Assembly: GCA_016787565.1 (NCBI GenBank)
Contig: JAEUUG010000004.1
Location: forward strand, 513,827 to 577,826
Length of the DNA stretch: 64,000 nt
Direction: 5' to 3'
DNA from: Cyclobacteriaceae bacterium
Lineage (GTDB): Bacteria; Bacteroidota; Bacteroidia; Cytophagales; Cyclobacteriaceae
This document shows, piece by piece, positions 33,144 through 42,978 of the stretch. Position 1 is the first letter of the stretch. Each line of letters opens with the position of its first letter. Position numbers and translations under genes: made by a program. The notes beneath the pieces were generated by a model, which was not told where the DNA came from, did not search any database, and saw nothing but the letters and a program-made list of their open reading frames with translations.

Positions 33144-34142
33144 TTACCACCGGATTAACGCAGAGGCCCATGTAAAACCACTGCCAAATGCGGCTAAACA
33201 AATTAAATCATTTTCTTTGATTTTACCTTCTGCCCATGCCTCACTTAAGGCAATGGGTATAGATGCCGCTGTTGTATTTCCGTAGCGCATGATGTTGTTG
33301 TAGACATGATCGTCTGACAGACCAAGTTTTTCCTGAATAAATTGGCTGATGCGCAGGTTCGCCTGATGGGGTATCAGCAAATCAATATCGTCTTTCTTGA
33401 GGCTGTTGGCATTCAGTGCTTCGTTAATTACCTCCATGAAGCGAACCACCGCGTGTTTAAACACCTGGCTTCCATTCATGAATACTTTAAAATGTGTTGT
33501 GTCCAGAATCTGTTCCGGTTGCCTTTCTTCCCGTGGCCGGCTGCTGCCCGGATCACGCACATACAGTTCTTCGGCAAAGCGGCCATCGGAGTGAAGGTGC
33601 GTGGAGAGAATACCCGGTTTTTCAGAAGGTTGTAAAATGGCAGCACCTGCACCATCGGCAAAAATTACAGCCGTATTCCTTCCACGCGTGGTCATGTCAA
33701 TTGCCGTAGATTGGATTTCAGCTCCCACCACCAATATGGTTTTGTACATTCCTGTCTTAATAAATTGGTCGGCCACAGATAGTGCATAAATAAAACCGGA
33801 GCAGGCATTACGGATATCCAGTGCACCAATGCTTTCGAGGCCGAGTTCGCGTTGCAGCAAAACACCCGATCCGGGAAAGAAATAATCCGGAGTGATCGTT
33901 GCAAATACAATGAACTCAATATCCTTTTCGGTTAGCCCTGCGCGCTGTAAGGCAAGACGTGAGGCCTTGGCAGCCATGTTGGCCACAGTGTCCTTAGCGG
34001 GATCAATATATCTTCGTTCGTGGATACCGGTTCGTTCAACAATCCAATCATTGTTGGTATCCATAATGGAAGATAAATATTCATTCGTGATGACAGTTTC
34101 CGGAACATGGTGCCCGATGCCCACTACTTTCGAATAGCGCAT
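33144..34142 (-). CDS. fabH: Beta-ketoacyl-ACP synthase III
   Basis: A 332-residue thiolase-fold enzyme that condenses acetyl- or other acyl-CoA with malonyl-ACP to begin fatty acid synthesis. Catalytic residues are visible: Cys114 in DIRNACSGF, His259 in LIPHQANLRI and Asn289 in MRYGNTTAASI, with the C-terminal GSGFTWASALIRW. The usual bacterial pair of plsX and rpmF is not adjacent, so this may be an additional FabH paralogue; branched- or medium-chain primers are possible. The promoter should lie in 34143-34196, before the terminator of the next gene. Confidence 0.93.
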   Translation of the reverse strand: MRYSKVVGIGHHVPETVITNEYLSSIMDTNNDWIVERTGIHERRYIDPAKDTVANMAAKASRLALQRAGLTEKDIEFIVFATITPDYFFPGSGVLLQRELGLESIGALDIRNACSGFIYALSVADQFIKTGMYKTILVVGAEIQSTAIDMTTRGRNTAVIFADGAGAAILQPSEKPGILSTHLHSDGRFAEELYVRDPGSSRPREERQPEQILDTTHFKVFMNGSQVFKHAVVRFMEVINEALNANSLKKDDIDLLIPHQANLRISQFIQEKLGLSDDHVYNNIMRYGNTTAASIPIALSEAWAEGKIKENDLICLAAFGSGFTWASALIRW

Positions 34143-34196
34143 AGTTTTTAAATTAAGGAGCCTAAGTTAAGGAAATGTTCCAAATGCGCGTTAGGT

Positions 34197-34227
34197 AAAA
34201 AAAGCCCTCCACACTGTGGAAGGCTTT
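34197..34227 (-). terminator. Rho-independent terminator on the minus strand
   Basis: The arms AAAGCCCTCCACA and TGTGGAAGGCTTT form a nearly perfect stem. On the minus strand it is followed by seven T. It ends the transcript of the coiled-coil protein gene at 34246. Confidence 0.85.
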
Positions 34228-34245
34228 ACAAATCAAAAGCTGTGC

Positions 34246-34668
34246 TCAATAAGCACTAAAACCCTTTTCAATAAACGCAAAGAATTCATGCTTCAATTCG
34301 GTGAAGGTCTTCTGGAAGGCTTTTAGTTCTTCCATCAGACCTCCGTGTTCGGTAAAATATTCGGTGTCCGATTCTTTTAATTCCTGCAACATGGCTGCGA
34401 GTTTATGTTCATGATCGCGTACTTTCTTTCGGAAAATATCCACCAGTTCACCATCATAATAGGTAATGAGATGTTGATAGTGGTCTACCTGTTTCTTGAA
34501 TTCAAGATTTGAATTTTTAGGAGCGTGCTGATCGAGCAGCTTTTGAAAGAAACTGAGCTCCCGTTTCCAAAGTGCGGTAGCCGATTGCCATTCCAGGCTT
34601 TCGCGGTGCATCTCCACAAGGCTGGGCTGCAAAATGTATTTTCCGGTTGTTCCAAGTACTGATATCAT
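34246..34668 (-). CDS. Hypothetical coiled-coil/helical-bundle protein
   Basis: A 140-residue protein from ATG 34668. It starts with a short strand (TTGKYILQPSL) and then is almost entirely helical and charged: ESLEWQSATALWKRELSFFQKLL, a middle helix with DHYQHLITYYDGELVDIFRKKVRDHEHKLAAML and a last helix ELKAFQKTFTELKHEFFAFIEK; shorter pieces of these are the only landmarks. Scattered His and Glu recall four-helix bundles such as hemerythrin or ferritin-like proteins, but no complete metal motif can be claimed. Divergent to a flavin-binding PNPOx-like gene across a palindromic site, suggesting shared stress control. Confidence 0.6.
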   Translation of the reverse strand: MISVLGTTGKYILQPSLVEMHRESLEWQSATALWKRELSFFQKLLDQHAPKNSNLEFKKQVDHYQHLITYYDGELVDIFRKKVRDHEHKLAAMLQELKESDTEYFTEHGGLMEELKAFQKTFTELKHEFFAFIEKGFSAY

Positions 34669-34728
34669 GGCCGTAGTGTTTAAGTGTAAATGATATAACC
34701 GAAGAAGATCACATTCCTGATTTTTTTG

Positions 34729-34766
34729 AATGACGTGCATCATCGATAGAGGTGATCTATGTCATT
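34729..34766. promoter_or_regulatory. 38-bp imperfect palindrome between divergent genes, candidate operator
   Basis: AATGACGTGCATCATC (34729-34744) and GGTGATCTATGTCATT (34751-34766) are inverted copies matching at 12 of 16 positions around a six-base spacer. The motif AGATCAC (34706-34712) is a further inverted copy of GTGATCT (34752-34758). Distance to both starts (about 45-60 bases) suits an activator such as a Crp/Fnr-family protein. No regulator is encoded nearby. Confidence 0.45.
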
Positions 34767-34812
34767 TCATTTTCGGACGATGAATGGTAAACTTTGTCTT
34801 GCTCAATCAACT

Positions 34813-35262
34813 ATGCTGGGATCGCTAAATAAATATCAGATTGATAATTTGCTTCGCAGTGAAGTGGTAGGCCGAATTGGCTGTTCAGCGGATGGTATGA
34901 CCTATGTTGTGCCGGTTACGTATGTTTATGACGGAACTGCAATCTGTGCCCATACAAAAGAAGGATTGAAGATTGATCTGATGCGAAAGAATCCTACCGT
35001 ATGCTTTGAAGTAGACCGCATTAAAGATTTAGCCAACTGGCAAAGTGTTATCGCGCAGGGGACATTTGAAGAGCTGAAGGGAAAAGAAGCAGACGAAGCT
35101 TTACAATCGCTGGTGAATCGGCTTCACCCGATGACCGGCAGTGAAACCAGCATTCCCCGGCATGGACTGGAGAGGCCGCATTCACCAATAGATCCTGCCA
35201 TTATCCTGGTGGTATTCCGGATAAAAATAAATGAAGCTACCGGTAGATATGAAAAGCGTTAG
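34813..35262 (+). CDS. Pyridoxamine 5-phosphate oxidase-like flavin-binding protein
   Basis: A 149-residue split-barrel protein of the PNPOx-like family. The start at ATG 34813 matches the conserved beginning (LGSLNKYQIDNLLRSE). Seen: VGRIGCSADGMTYVVPVTYVYDG, AHTKEGLKIDLMRKNPTVCFEVDRI and WQSVIAQGTFEEL, a pattern of FMN- or heme-binding members in which the product is often a stress or redox protein rather than vitamin B6 oxidase. It ends with a loop SETSIPRHG. It is the plus-strand partner of the coiled-coil gene and shares the palindromic intergenic region. Confidence 0.82.
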   Translation: MLGSLNKYQIDNLLRSEVVGRIGCSADGMTYVVPVTYVYDGTAICAHTKEGLKIDLMRKNPTVCFEVDRIKDLANWQSVIAQGTFEELKGKEADEALQSLVNRLHPMTGSETSIPRHGLERPHSPIDPAIILVVFRIKINEATGRYEKR

Positions 35263-35307
35263 TTGACTGATCTGACAGAATCGATCCTTCGTTTTTATTC
35301 TTCAGCC

Positions 35308-38109
35308 TTACACCACGATATTCACAATTCGTCCAGGAACAACAATAACTTTCTTGGGTGCTTTGCCTTCAGTCCATTTCAGAACGGTTTCAGAAGCCAA
35401 AACTGATTTCTCGATATCTTCTTTCGGCATATCTAAAGCAAAGTTCATTTTTGAGCGAACCTTTCCATTGATGGAGATGGGATATTCGAAGGAGTTTTCA
35501 ACCAGGTATTGTTCATCGAAAGATGGGAAGGTTGCATGAAAAATGGTTTCAGAGTGACCTAACTTTTCCCAAAGTTCTTCCGCAATGTGTGGTGCGAAAG
35601 GTGAAAGGGCAATCACGAGCGGTTCCAGAATTGCACGCTTGTTACTCTTCAGCGCACTCAGTTCGTTGCAACAGATCATGAACTCACTCACGGATGTGTT
35701 GAAGGAAAATCGATTGATATCTTCTTCAACTTTCTTCAGTGTTTTGTGAAGAATTTTTAATTCTTCGCGTGTGGGTTCTTCAGCGCTCACGGTGAATTTT
35801 CCGGTAGTATCGTGAAACAAGTTCCAGAACCTGCGTAAAAATTTATACACGCCATCAATACCATTGGTGTTCCAGGGTTTCGATAACTCCAGTGGCCCCA
35901 GGAACATTTCGTACATGCGCAAGGTATCCGCTCCGTAATTTGAAATAATGTCGTCAGGATTTACAACGTTGTACTTCGACTTCGACATTTTTTCTACTTC
36001 GGTTCCACAGATGTATTTGCCATCTTCAAGAACAAATTCAGCATCCTTGAAATCATCCCGCCATTTTTTGAAGCCTTCGATATTTAATACATCGTTATCA
36101 ACAAGGGAGACATCTGCATGAAGGGGAGTTACTTCATATTGCTTCCGCAAACCATGCGAAACAAATTTATGTGTTCCATTAATTCGATAAACAAATTTGG
36201 ACATTCCCTGAATATGTCCTTGGTTAATCAACTTCTTAAACGGCTCCTCCGAATCAACATAACCTAAATCTTTCAGGGCCTTGCACCAGAAGCGGGAATA
36301 CAACAAGTGGCCTGTGGCATGCTCCGATCCGCCAATGTATAAGTCTACATCTTTCCAATACGCCTGGATGTCTTTGGCGCAAAACTCCTTGTCATTTTTA
36401 GGATCCATATACCGGAACCAGTACCAGCTTGAGCCCGCCCATCCGGGCATGGTGGTTAGTTCATAACCATGACCGTTGTAATTCCAATTCCTGGCGCGGC
36501 CCAGCGGAGGTTCTCCTGTTTCTGTTGGCTTGTAGGCATCAATTTCCGGCAGGGTAACCGGCAAATCTTTTTCGTTTACCAATTTCGGTATTCCGTTTTC
36601 AAAATACACAGGGAAGGGTTCTCCCCAGTATCGCTGGCGACCGAAGATGGCATCGCGCATGCGGTAATTTACCTTGCGTGTTCCGATGCCCATCGCTTCT
36701 ACTTTTGCCAGCGCCTTTTCAACAGCCACTTTCCAGTCGAGGCCGTTTAAGAAATCGGAATTGATCATCGTGCCCGCCTTGGGGTCGAAGTTGTCTTTGG
36801 TGATATCGCTGGTTGGTCCTTCCAACACATCAATAATGGGCAGGTTGAAATGTTTAGCGAAAGCATAATCGCGCGTGTCGCTTGATGGTACGGCCATTAC
36901 AGCACCGGTACCGTATCCGGCTAATACATAATCGGCAATCCAAACCGGTACCTTCTCATTATTGAATGGATTGATCACATAGGCGCCTGTAAACACTCCG
37001 GTGATGCGTTTAACTTCGCTCATCCGTTCGCGCTCGCTACGATTCTTAGCAACCTCAACGTAGTTGAATACAGCTTCACGTTGCTCGGCAGTTGTGATTT
37101 TCTCTACGAGTTCATGCTCGGGAGCAATGACCATGAAGGTTACTCCATAGATCGTATCAATGCGGGTGGTGAACACGCGGATAGCCTCACGATCAGTGGA
37201 GTCCAGGTAGAAATCCAGTTCGCAACCAATAGATTTTCCAATCCAGTTGCGTTGCATTTCCTTCAGTGGCTCGGGCCAATCAATCGTATCCAAACCCTTT
37301 AATAGCCGTTCAGCATAGGCAGCAATGCGCATATTCCATTGCAACATATTTTTGCGCTCCACTGGATATCCGCCTCGCTCACTTACACCATCTTTAACTT
37401 CGTCATTCGAGAGCACAGTCCCTAGTGCAGCGCACCAGTTCACCATTGTTTCGGCCAGGTATGCGATACGGTATTTTTGGAGGAAATTCTCGCGGTCCTT
37501 TTCTCCAAACGATTTCCATTCAGTTGCTGTAATAATGGGCGTATCCTCATCACAAACAGCATCAATATTTTTATTTCCGTTTTTTTCTAATTCAACAAGC
37601 AGTGTGGCGATTGGCTCGGCTTTTCCATCGGGTGATTGTTGGTCGGATTTTTTATTGTACCACGCATTAAAAAGCTGCATGAAAATCCACTGCGTCCATT
37701 TATAATAGTTCGGATCGCAGGTCTCCACTTTCCTATCCCAATCGTAGGAGAACCCGATTTTGCCCAGCTGTTCAATGTACGTGGCAATATTCTTCTCTGT
37801 TGTAATGCGGGGATGCTGTCCGGTTTGAATAGCATATTGCTCTGCCGGCAGGCCAAAAGCATCAAAACCCATCGGGTGCAGCACATTAAATCCTTTCAGT
37901 CTTTTGTAGCGCGAAACAATATCCGAGGCAATGTACCCTAGCGGGTGACCAACATGAAGGCCCGCTCCCGAAGGGTACGGGAACATATCCAGAACGTAAT
38001 ATTTGGGTTTGTCGGATGTGTTGGGAACCGTATAGACTCCTCGGTTTTTCCATTCACTACGCCACTTTTCTTCGATGCGTTTAATCTCTTCTTTGCTGTA
38101 ATCGGCCAT
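35308..38109 (-). CDS. leuS: Leucyl-tRNA synthetase
   Basis: A 933-residue class Ia aminoacyl-tRNA synthetase that charges tRNA-Leu. Seen: the HIGH-type motif in [15 protein letters not shown], the CP1 editing domain ([20 protein letters not shown] and [18 protein letters not shown]), WYWFRYMDP, and the KMSKS motif in [16 protein letters not shown], then the anticodon-binding domain. There is an insertion between [14 protein letters not shown] and upstream residues, and a 50-residue insert shortly before KMSKS, both usual in Bacteroidota LeuS. A single gene, divergent from a TonB receptor gene. Confidence 0.98.
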   Translation of the reverse strand: MADYSKEEIKRIEEKWRSEWKNRGVYTVPNTSDKPKYYVLDMFPYPSGAGLHVGHPLGYIASDIVSRYKRLKGFNVLHPMGFDAFGLPAEQYAIQTGQHPRITTEKNIATYIEQLGKIGFSYDWDRKVETCDPNYYKWTQWIFMQLFNAWYNKKSDQQSPDGKAEPIATLLVELEKNGNKNIDAVCDEDTPIITATEWKSFGEKDRENFLQKYRIAYLAETMVNWCAALGTVLSNDEVKDGVSERGGYPVERKNMLQWNMRIAAYAERLLKGLDTIDWPEPLKEMQRNWIGKSIGCELDFYLDSTDREAIRVFTTRIDTIYGVTFMVIAPEHELVEKITTAEQREAVFNYVEVAKNRSERERMSEVKRITGVFTGAYVINPFNNEKVPVWIADYVLAGYGTGAVMAVPSSDTRDYAFAKHFNLPIIDVLEGPTSDITKDNFDPKAGTMINSDFLNGLDWKVAVEKALAKVEAMGIGTRKVNYRMRDAIFGRQRYWGEPFPVYFENGIPKLVNEKDLPVTLPEIDAYKPTETGEPPLGRARNWNYNGHGYELTTMPGWAGSSWYWFRYMDPKNDKEFCAKDIQAYWKDVDLYIGGSEHATGHLLYSRFWCKALKDLGYVDSEEPFKKLINQGHIQGMSKFVYRINGTHKFVSHGLRKQYEVTPLHADVSLVDNDVLNIEGFKKWRDDFKDAEFVLEDGKYICGTEVEKMSKSKYNVVNPDDIISNYGADTLRMYEMFLGPLELSKPWNTNGIDGVYKFLRRFWNLFHDTTGKFTVSAEEPTREELKILHKTLKKVEEDINRFSFNTSVSEFMICCNELSALKSNKRAILEPLVIALSPFAPHIAEELWEKLGHSETIFHATFPSFDEQYLVENSFEYPISINGKVRSKMNFALDMPKEDIEKSVLASETVLKWTEGKAPKKVIVVPGRIVNIVV

Positions 38110-38302
38110 TGGGATCGCGTATTTATACTATGTGTTTTGCTGTGCTCAGGCTAAGCAGGCTGCAAAAATAAGCCAATCCTTGAAAAAGCCCATCGGTGAG
38201 TAGAAACAACTCATCCGGCATATTCCACAGTTCAGTATCTCATCTTTTTAAAACCCATCTGTCACGCCAACCTTTATCGTGTAATCCGGCAAAAACTGAC
38301 TT

Positions 38303-40456
38303 ATGAAATTCCTTTTTACAACGGTTTTAGTCGCAATAGTGCTGACAGCTTATGGCCAGACAAAAATTTCCGGTCGGGTGCATGATATGCGTGGCGAGGG
38401 GGTACCGGGGGCCAACATTTTTTTACTGGATACCTACGATGGAACCAGTTCATCCGGTGACGGAAAATTCGAGTTCAATACCCATGAAACAGGAACCTAT
38501 GTATTGGTTGTGAAATTCATTGGCTTCAAGGAGTTCAGAAGGGAAATTGTTCTCATCAATAAACCGGTTATAGTAGAGATTAATCTGATTGAAGAGATTA
38601 ATGAGCTCGAAGCCGTTACCATTACCGCAGGGGCGTTTACGGCCAGCGATGAAAAGCGCAGAACGGTTTTCAGGGCAATCGATATTGCCACCACCGCTGG
38701 CGCTACGGCTGATATTGCCGGTGCATTGAACACTCTTCCCGGCACACAAAAGGTTGGTGAGTCAGGTAGACTTTTCGTGCGGGGAGGTGATGGAAACGAA
38801 ACACGCACGTTCATTGATGGCATGGTGGTATTGGATGCGTATGGCCCATCTGCTCCGAATACACCCTCACGTGGCAGGTTTCTTCCCTTTATGTTTAAAG
38901 GAACAAGTTTCAGCACCGGAGGGTATTCTGCTGAATATGGTCAGGCACTTTCATCTGCGCTGGTGCTGGACTCTAAAGACCAATCGGAAGAATCAAGAAC
39001 AGATATTGGCATTCTTTCCGTAGGAGCAGATGTAGCGCACACCCAGGCCTGGGCAAGCGGATCGGCAGCCGGTAAAATTCAATACACCAACATTCGTCCA
39101 TATTTCGGATTGATTAATCAGGAGGTCGATTGGAAAACTCCACCTGAATCTATAGAAGCAAGTGCCGCCTTCCGGCAAAAGGTTGGCAAACGTGGTATGG
39201 TTAAATTCTTTGGAAACTTCAACCATACGGATTACCAGCTCTACAATCATGATATCGATAATACAGACATCAAGCAATTGTATGATCTCACCAACAGCTA
39301 TCGCTACCTGAATGGATCTTATAAAAATTCACTGAATGATAACTGGATCGTTCGAGGGGGAGTATCTTATACCTATCAGCAAAACAATACTTTCCTGGAT
39401 GCAGATCATGCGTTGGACACTGAGCAGGGCATTCATGTCAAGTCAGTATTCGAAGGATCGTTGTCTGAAAAAGTTGAATTGAAAACCGGTATTGAAGCGA
39501 TTAGTCGCAACTATTATTTGAACTATAGCCCGGAGAATGGTCCGGCAATTAATCGGGCCTTTGATGAATTGATTACGGCTGCTTTTGTAGAAGGCGATCT
39601 GTATACCAGTAACCGGTTCGTAACGCGTGGAGGTGCACGATTGGAGTATAATAACCTGAACCAGGCACTGCATATTGATCCGCGGATTTCATTCGCTTAC
39701 AAAACCGGTAAAGTCGGACAGGTTTCAATGGCCTACGGAGTATTTCGCCAGTCGCCTAAAAATGACTTGCTGCGCGTAAATGATCAGTTGGATGCAGAAA
39801 AGTCTGAACACTTCATTTTGAACTATCAACGCATCGAAAACAACCGCACCTTTCGTATTGAAACGTATTATAAAAAATACGCTTCCCTCGTGAAGTATAT
39901 CAATGGTAATGCGTATGACCTCAACAATGCAGGCTCAGGATATGCGCAGGGTATAGAACTTTTCTGGCGGGATAATCAAACCATCAGGAATGTGGACTAC
40001 TGGGTGTCGTATTCTTATCTCCGTACGGAACGCGATTATTTAGACTTCCCCTATCGAACTACTCCAACGTTCGCGTCCGGTCATAACTTTTCTATCGTAT
40101 ACAAACACTTCATTGCAGCATTAAAAAGTCAGGTTGGCGCAACGTACTCGTTTACTTCTGGCCGACCCTATAATGACCCGAATGAAGAAAAGTTCAACCA
40201 TGCCCGAACGCCTGCTTATCGCGATTTAAGTTTTAACTGGAGTTATCTGCCAAAGCCTTACCTGATTGTGTATTTCTCCTGCACCAATGTGCTGGGCCGC
40301 GATAATATTTTTGGCTATGAGTTTAGCGGCAACATGAATGCAGAAGGGTTGTATAACAGTCGCGCCATACGCCAGCCTGCGCCCCGCTTTATTTTTCTTG
40401 GAATTTTTATCACGCTTTCAAAAAATAAAACAGTTAATCAATTACCCAGTTTATAA
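38303..40456 (+). CDS. TonB-dependent receptor with carboxypeptidase-like N-terminal domain
   Basis: A 717-residue outer-membrane receptor. Signal peptide MKFLFTTVLVAIVLTAYGQ. A CarboxypepD_reg-like domain follows (ISGRVHDMRGEGVPGANIF to VVKFIGFKEF), then the plug (ALNTLPGTQKVGESGRLFVRGGDGNETRTFIDG) and a 22-strand barrel with aromatic strand ends; the last is FIFLGIFITLS. It lacks the FhuE-type TonB box I could name. The substrate is unknown: siderophore, cobalamin or an oligomer. An exported TPR-like protein follows 25 bases later and may be a partner. Confidence 0.9.
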   Translation: MKFLFTTVLVAIVLTAYGQTKISGRVHDMRGEGVPGANIFLLDTYDGTSSSGDGKFEFNTHETGTYVLVVKFIGFKEFRREIVLINKPVIVEINLIEEINELEAVTITAGAFTASDEKRRTVFRAIDIATTAGATADIAGALNTLPGTQKVGESGRLFVRGGDGNETRTFIDGMVVLDAYGPSAPNTPSRGRFLPFMFKGTSFSTGGYSAEYGQALSSALVLDSKDQSEESRTDIGILSVGADVAHTQAWASGSAAGKIQYTNIRPYFGLINQEVDWKTPPESIEASAAFRQKVGKRGMVKFFGNFNHTDYQLYNHDIDNTDIKQLYDLTNSYRYLNGSYKNSLNDNWIVRGGVSYTYQQNNTFLDADHALDTEQGIHVKSVFEGSLSEKVELKTGIEAISRNYYLNYSPENGPAINRAFDELITAAFVEGDLYTSNRFVTRGGARLEYNNLNQALHIDPRISFAYKTGKVGQVSMAYGVFRQSPKNDLLRVNDQLDAEKSEHFILNYQRIENNRTFRIETYYKKYASLVKYINGNAYDLNNAGSGYAQGIELFWRDNQTIRNVDYWVSYSYLRTERDYLDFPYRTTPTFASGHNFSIVYKHFIAALKSQVGATYSFTSGRPYNDPNEEKFNHARTPAYRDLSFNWSYLPKPYLIVYFSCTNVLGRDNIFGYEFSGNMNAEGLYNSRAIRQPAPRFIFLGIFITLSKNKTVNQLPSL

Positions 40457-40481
40457 TAGTCAACTAAAAAAATTACAAAAA

Positions 40482-41135
40482 ATGAAAACACAAAACATCA
40501 TTTCTCTTCTGATCGGCATGGTTGTGCTGATGGTATCAACACGTGGTTATGCCAACGATGACAAATACCTTGAAGCGATGCAGAAAAATATTCAATCGGT
40601 TTACACAGCAAAAACGATCGAAGAATTACAGGGTGCTGTAAATTCATTTGAGCGCATTGCCTCAGCAGAAAAAACAAAATGGGAGCCTTACTACTACGCG
40701 TCATTCGGTTATATCATGATGGCCAATCGTGAGAAGGATGGCGCTAAAAAAGATCAATATCTCGATCAGGCGTTAACTGCAGTAAATAAGGCTAAAGAAA
40801 TGGTGCCGGGCGAATCGGAGGTTATAACGTTAGAGGGTTTTGTTCATATGATACGCGTTACGGTAGATCCCGCATCGCGCGGTCCGCAATTTGCCGGCCT
40901 TGCCATGCAAACTTTCGGTAAGGCCGTTGCGCTGAATCCTGAAAACCCCAGAGCCTTATCGCTGATGGCACAGATGCAGTATGGAACCGCGAAGTTTTTT
41001 GGATCATCAACCGCGGAAGCCTGTGGTACGTTAATGAAATCACTTGAGAAATTCGATACGTATAAATCGGATAATGCACTTGCTCCACAATGGGGCCGGG
41101 AGGTTGCTGAAAGTATGAAGTCTCAGTGCCTGTAA
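40482..41135 (+). CDS. Exported TPR-like hypothetical protein, partner of the TonB receptor
   Basis: A 217-residue secreted protein from ATG 40482; the longer frame overlaps the receptor and is not needed. Signal peptide MKTQNIISLLIGMVVLMVS with cleavage near GYAN. The mature part is helical with repeating hydrophobic spacing (YLEAMQKNIQSVYTAKTIEEL, YYYASFGYIMMANREKD, AVALNPENPRALSLMAQMQYG), in the style of tetratricopeptide repeats. It lies 25 bases after the TonB-dependent receptor, so one operon. Probably periplasmic; function unknown. Confidence 0.75.
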   Translation: MKTQNIISLLIGMVVLMVSTRGYANDDKYLEAMQKNIQSVYTAKTIEELQGAVNSFERIASAEKTKWEPYYYASFGYIMMANREKDGAKKDQYLDQALTAVNKAKEMVPGESEVITLEGFVHMIRVTVDPASRGPQFAGLAMQTFGKAVALNPENPRALSLMAQMQYGTAKFFGSSTAEACGTLMKSLEKFDTYKSDNALAPQWGREVAESMKSQCL

Positions 41136-41198
41136 CGAACTTTTCCGAAACCAATAAGGAGCTCAATTCAACTGCTATAATAATTTGTATTTTTAAGC

Positions 41199-42212
41199 AT
41201 GGCGATAGATCGAAAAATTGTTCAGCATGAATTGCGTGACCTTGGTCTGTTCGTTTTGATCAGTCTCATTCAACCACTGCTTACCTGTCCGCGGTGTAAT
41301 ACGGTTGTAAATTATGCACTGGTGTCGTTCTTTACTTTTTTTATGTGGGTTTTTCTGTGGAAGGGGAATGCGTTGTTGTCGCATTATCTTAATGGCCTGA
41401 TTTCCTGGATAAAGTTTCCGGTTCAACGATTGGCCGTTGGTATTATCACCACCATCCTGTACACAGCTTCCATTATTTATTGTCTGATGATTTTTTTTGA
41501 ATTCGCCTTTGCCTTCAATTTCGGCCAAGGCTTTCGATGGACAATATACGGATCAGTCGTTATTACCATTTTAATTTCAACTTTTTTACATGCCCGGGAA
41601 TTCTTTCTTTTCTGGCGGAAGGCCAGTGTAGAAGCCGAACGTCATCAGAAGGAAAGTGTTGTGGCGAAATTTGAGAGTCTGAAGAATCAGGTTAATCCAC
41701 ACTTTTTGTTTAACAGCCTGAATGCCCTGACTAACCTGGTGTACGAAGATCAGGAAAAGGCCGTAAAGTTCATCAAACAACTTTCAGAAGTTTATCGCTA
41801 TGTGCTGGATAGCCAGGATAAGGAAGTTGTTTCTATCGAAGAGGAAAAAAAATTCCTGCGCGCATATGTCTATCTTCAGCAAATCCGGTTTGGAGATAAA
41901 CTTAGGCTGGATATTCAGTTGGATGATGTTCAGGGTGAGGTGGCACCGCTTGTTTTACAAATGCTTGTTGAGAATGCGATTAAGCACAACGTGATATCCG
42001 AAGAGTATCCCCTAAGCATTTATATCTACCTGGAAGGCGATTATCTTGTGGTAGAAAATAACTTGCAGAAGAAAATGATTTTGCATGAAGAATCACCCGG
42101 CATTGGTCTGGAGAATATCCGAAAGCGCTATGAATTTCTGACGGAGAAAAAAGTGTGGATTGAACAGGATGAAAAGTTTGTGGTAAAACTGCCACTGATA
42201 AAAGCTGAGTAA
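41199..42212 (+). CDS. LytS/YehU-type sensor histidine kinase
   Basis: A 337-residue membrane kinase. Four hydrophobic helices make up the first 140 residues. The His_kinase domain has the phosphoacceptor in LKNQVNPHFLFNSLNAL, the N-box in VENAIKHN and the G-box in GIGLENIRKRYEFL. The sensor part has no extracytoplasmic domain, so the stimulus may be within the membrane. It sits five bases before the LytTR regulator and forms a classical LytS-LytR pair. An unusual Cys pair is seen near the N terminus (LTCPRCNTVV). Confidence 0.93.
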   Translation: MAIDRKIVQHELRDLGLFVLISLIQPLLTCPRCNTVVNYALVSFFTFFMWVFLWKGNALLSHYLNGLISWIKFPVQRLAVGIITTILYTASIIYCLMIFFEFAFAFNFGQGFRWTIYGSVVITILISTFLHAREFFLFWRKASVEAERHQKESVVAKFESLKNQVNPHFLFNSLNALTNLVYEDQEKAVKFIKQLSEVYRYVLDSQDKEVVSIEEEKKFLRAYVYLQQIRFGDKLRLDIQLDDVQGEVAPLVLQMLVENAIKHNVISEEYPLSIYIYLEGDYLVVENNLQKKMILHEESPGIGLENIRKRYEFLTEKKVWIEQDEKFVVKLPLIKAE

Positions 42213-42216
42213 GCGC

Positions 42217-42978
42217 ATGAACGTACTGATCATAGAAGATGAGCCACAGGCAGCAAAGCGGCTGACGACAGTAGTTAAAAGTCTTGAGCCGGATGCTGTT
42301 GTGTTAGCCAGTATCGACAGTGTTCGGCAGGCCGTTCATTGGCTGCGCAATCATCCTTCACCAGATTTGATTTTTATGGATATTCAATTGGCGGATGGTA
42401 TTAGCTTTTTGATTTTTGAACAATGCGAAGTGGCTTCTCCTGTTATTTTCACCACGGCTTATGATGAGTATGCGTTACGAGCATTCAAGGTTAACAGTAT
42501 TGATTATATATTAAAGCCTGTTGATAAGGATGAACTTGGTTTAGCGCTGAAGAAATACCATACCCTGGGTAAAAAGGGCAATGATGTAGGCAAAATGATG
42601 GAAAGTATCGGGAAGACAGTTCAATTACTCACCCGAAAGTATAAAACACGTTTTGTGATCAGGGTGGGCGAGCACCTCCGGTCAATTGAAGTCAGTGATA
42701 TCTATTTCTTTTTCAGCCTTGAAAAGACAACGTTTACGCAAACTCGTGAAGGACGGAAACATATCCTGGATTTTACGCTCGATCAGTTGGAGAATTTGCT
42801 GGATCCGGATCGCTTTTTTCGAATTAACAGAAAGTATATTGTGGCTGCGGATGCCATTCAGGACATGATCAGTTATACCAATAGCAGGCTAAAGCTTGTG
42901 TTGAAAACATCAGACGATACTGAAATTATTGTAGCACGCGAACGCGTTCAGGAATTTAAAGAATGGCTTGACCGGTGA
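42217..42978 (+). CDS. LytTR-family response regulator
   Basis: A 253-residue regulator. Receiver domain: MNVLIIEDEPQAAKRL and the phosphoacceptor Asp in LIFMDIQLADG; Lys in DYILKPVDKDEL. A linker is followed by a LytTR DNA-binding domain (VIRVGEHLRSIEVSDIYFFF, FRINRKYIVAADAI, LVLKTSDDTEIIVARERV). Such regulators bind pairs of nine-base direct repeats. It is cotranscribed with the kinase just upstream. The target is not evident; the neighbouring TonB receptor or lipoprotein are candidates only by position. Confidence 0.95.
   Translation: MNVLIIEDEPQAAKRLTTVVKSLEPDAVVLASIDSVRQAVHWLRNHPSPDLIFMDIQLADGISFLIFEQCEVASPVIFTTAYDEYALRAFKVNSIDYILKPVDKDELGLALKKYHTLGKKGNDVGKMMESIGKTVQLLTRKYKTRFVIRVGEHLRSIEVSDIYFFFSLEKTTFTQTREGRKHILDFTLDQLENLLDPDRFFRINRKYIVAADAIQDMISYTNSRLKLVLKTSDDTEIIVARERVQEFKEWLDR

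Noticed and set aside
36281..37941. Several open frames opposite leuS
   Set aside because: They mirror the coding frame of a clear synthetase gene, lack family motifs and have no promoter or start context.
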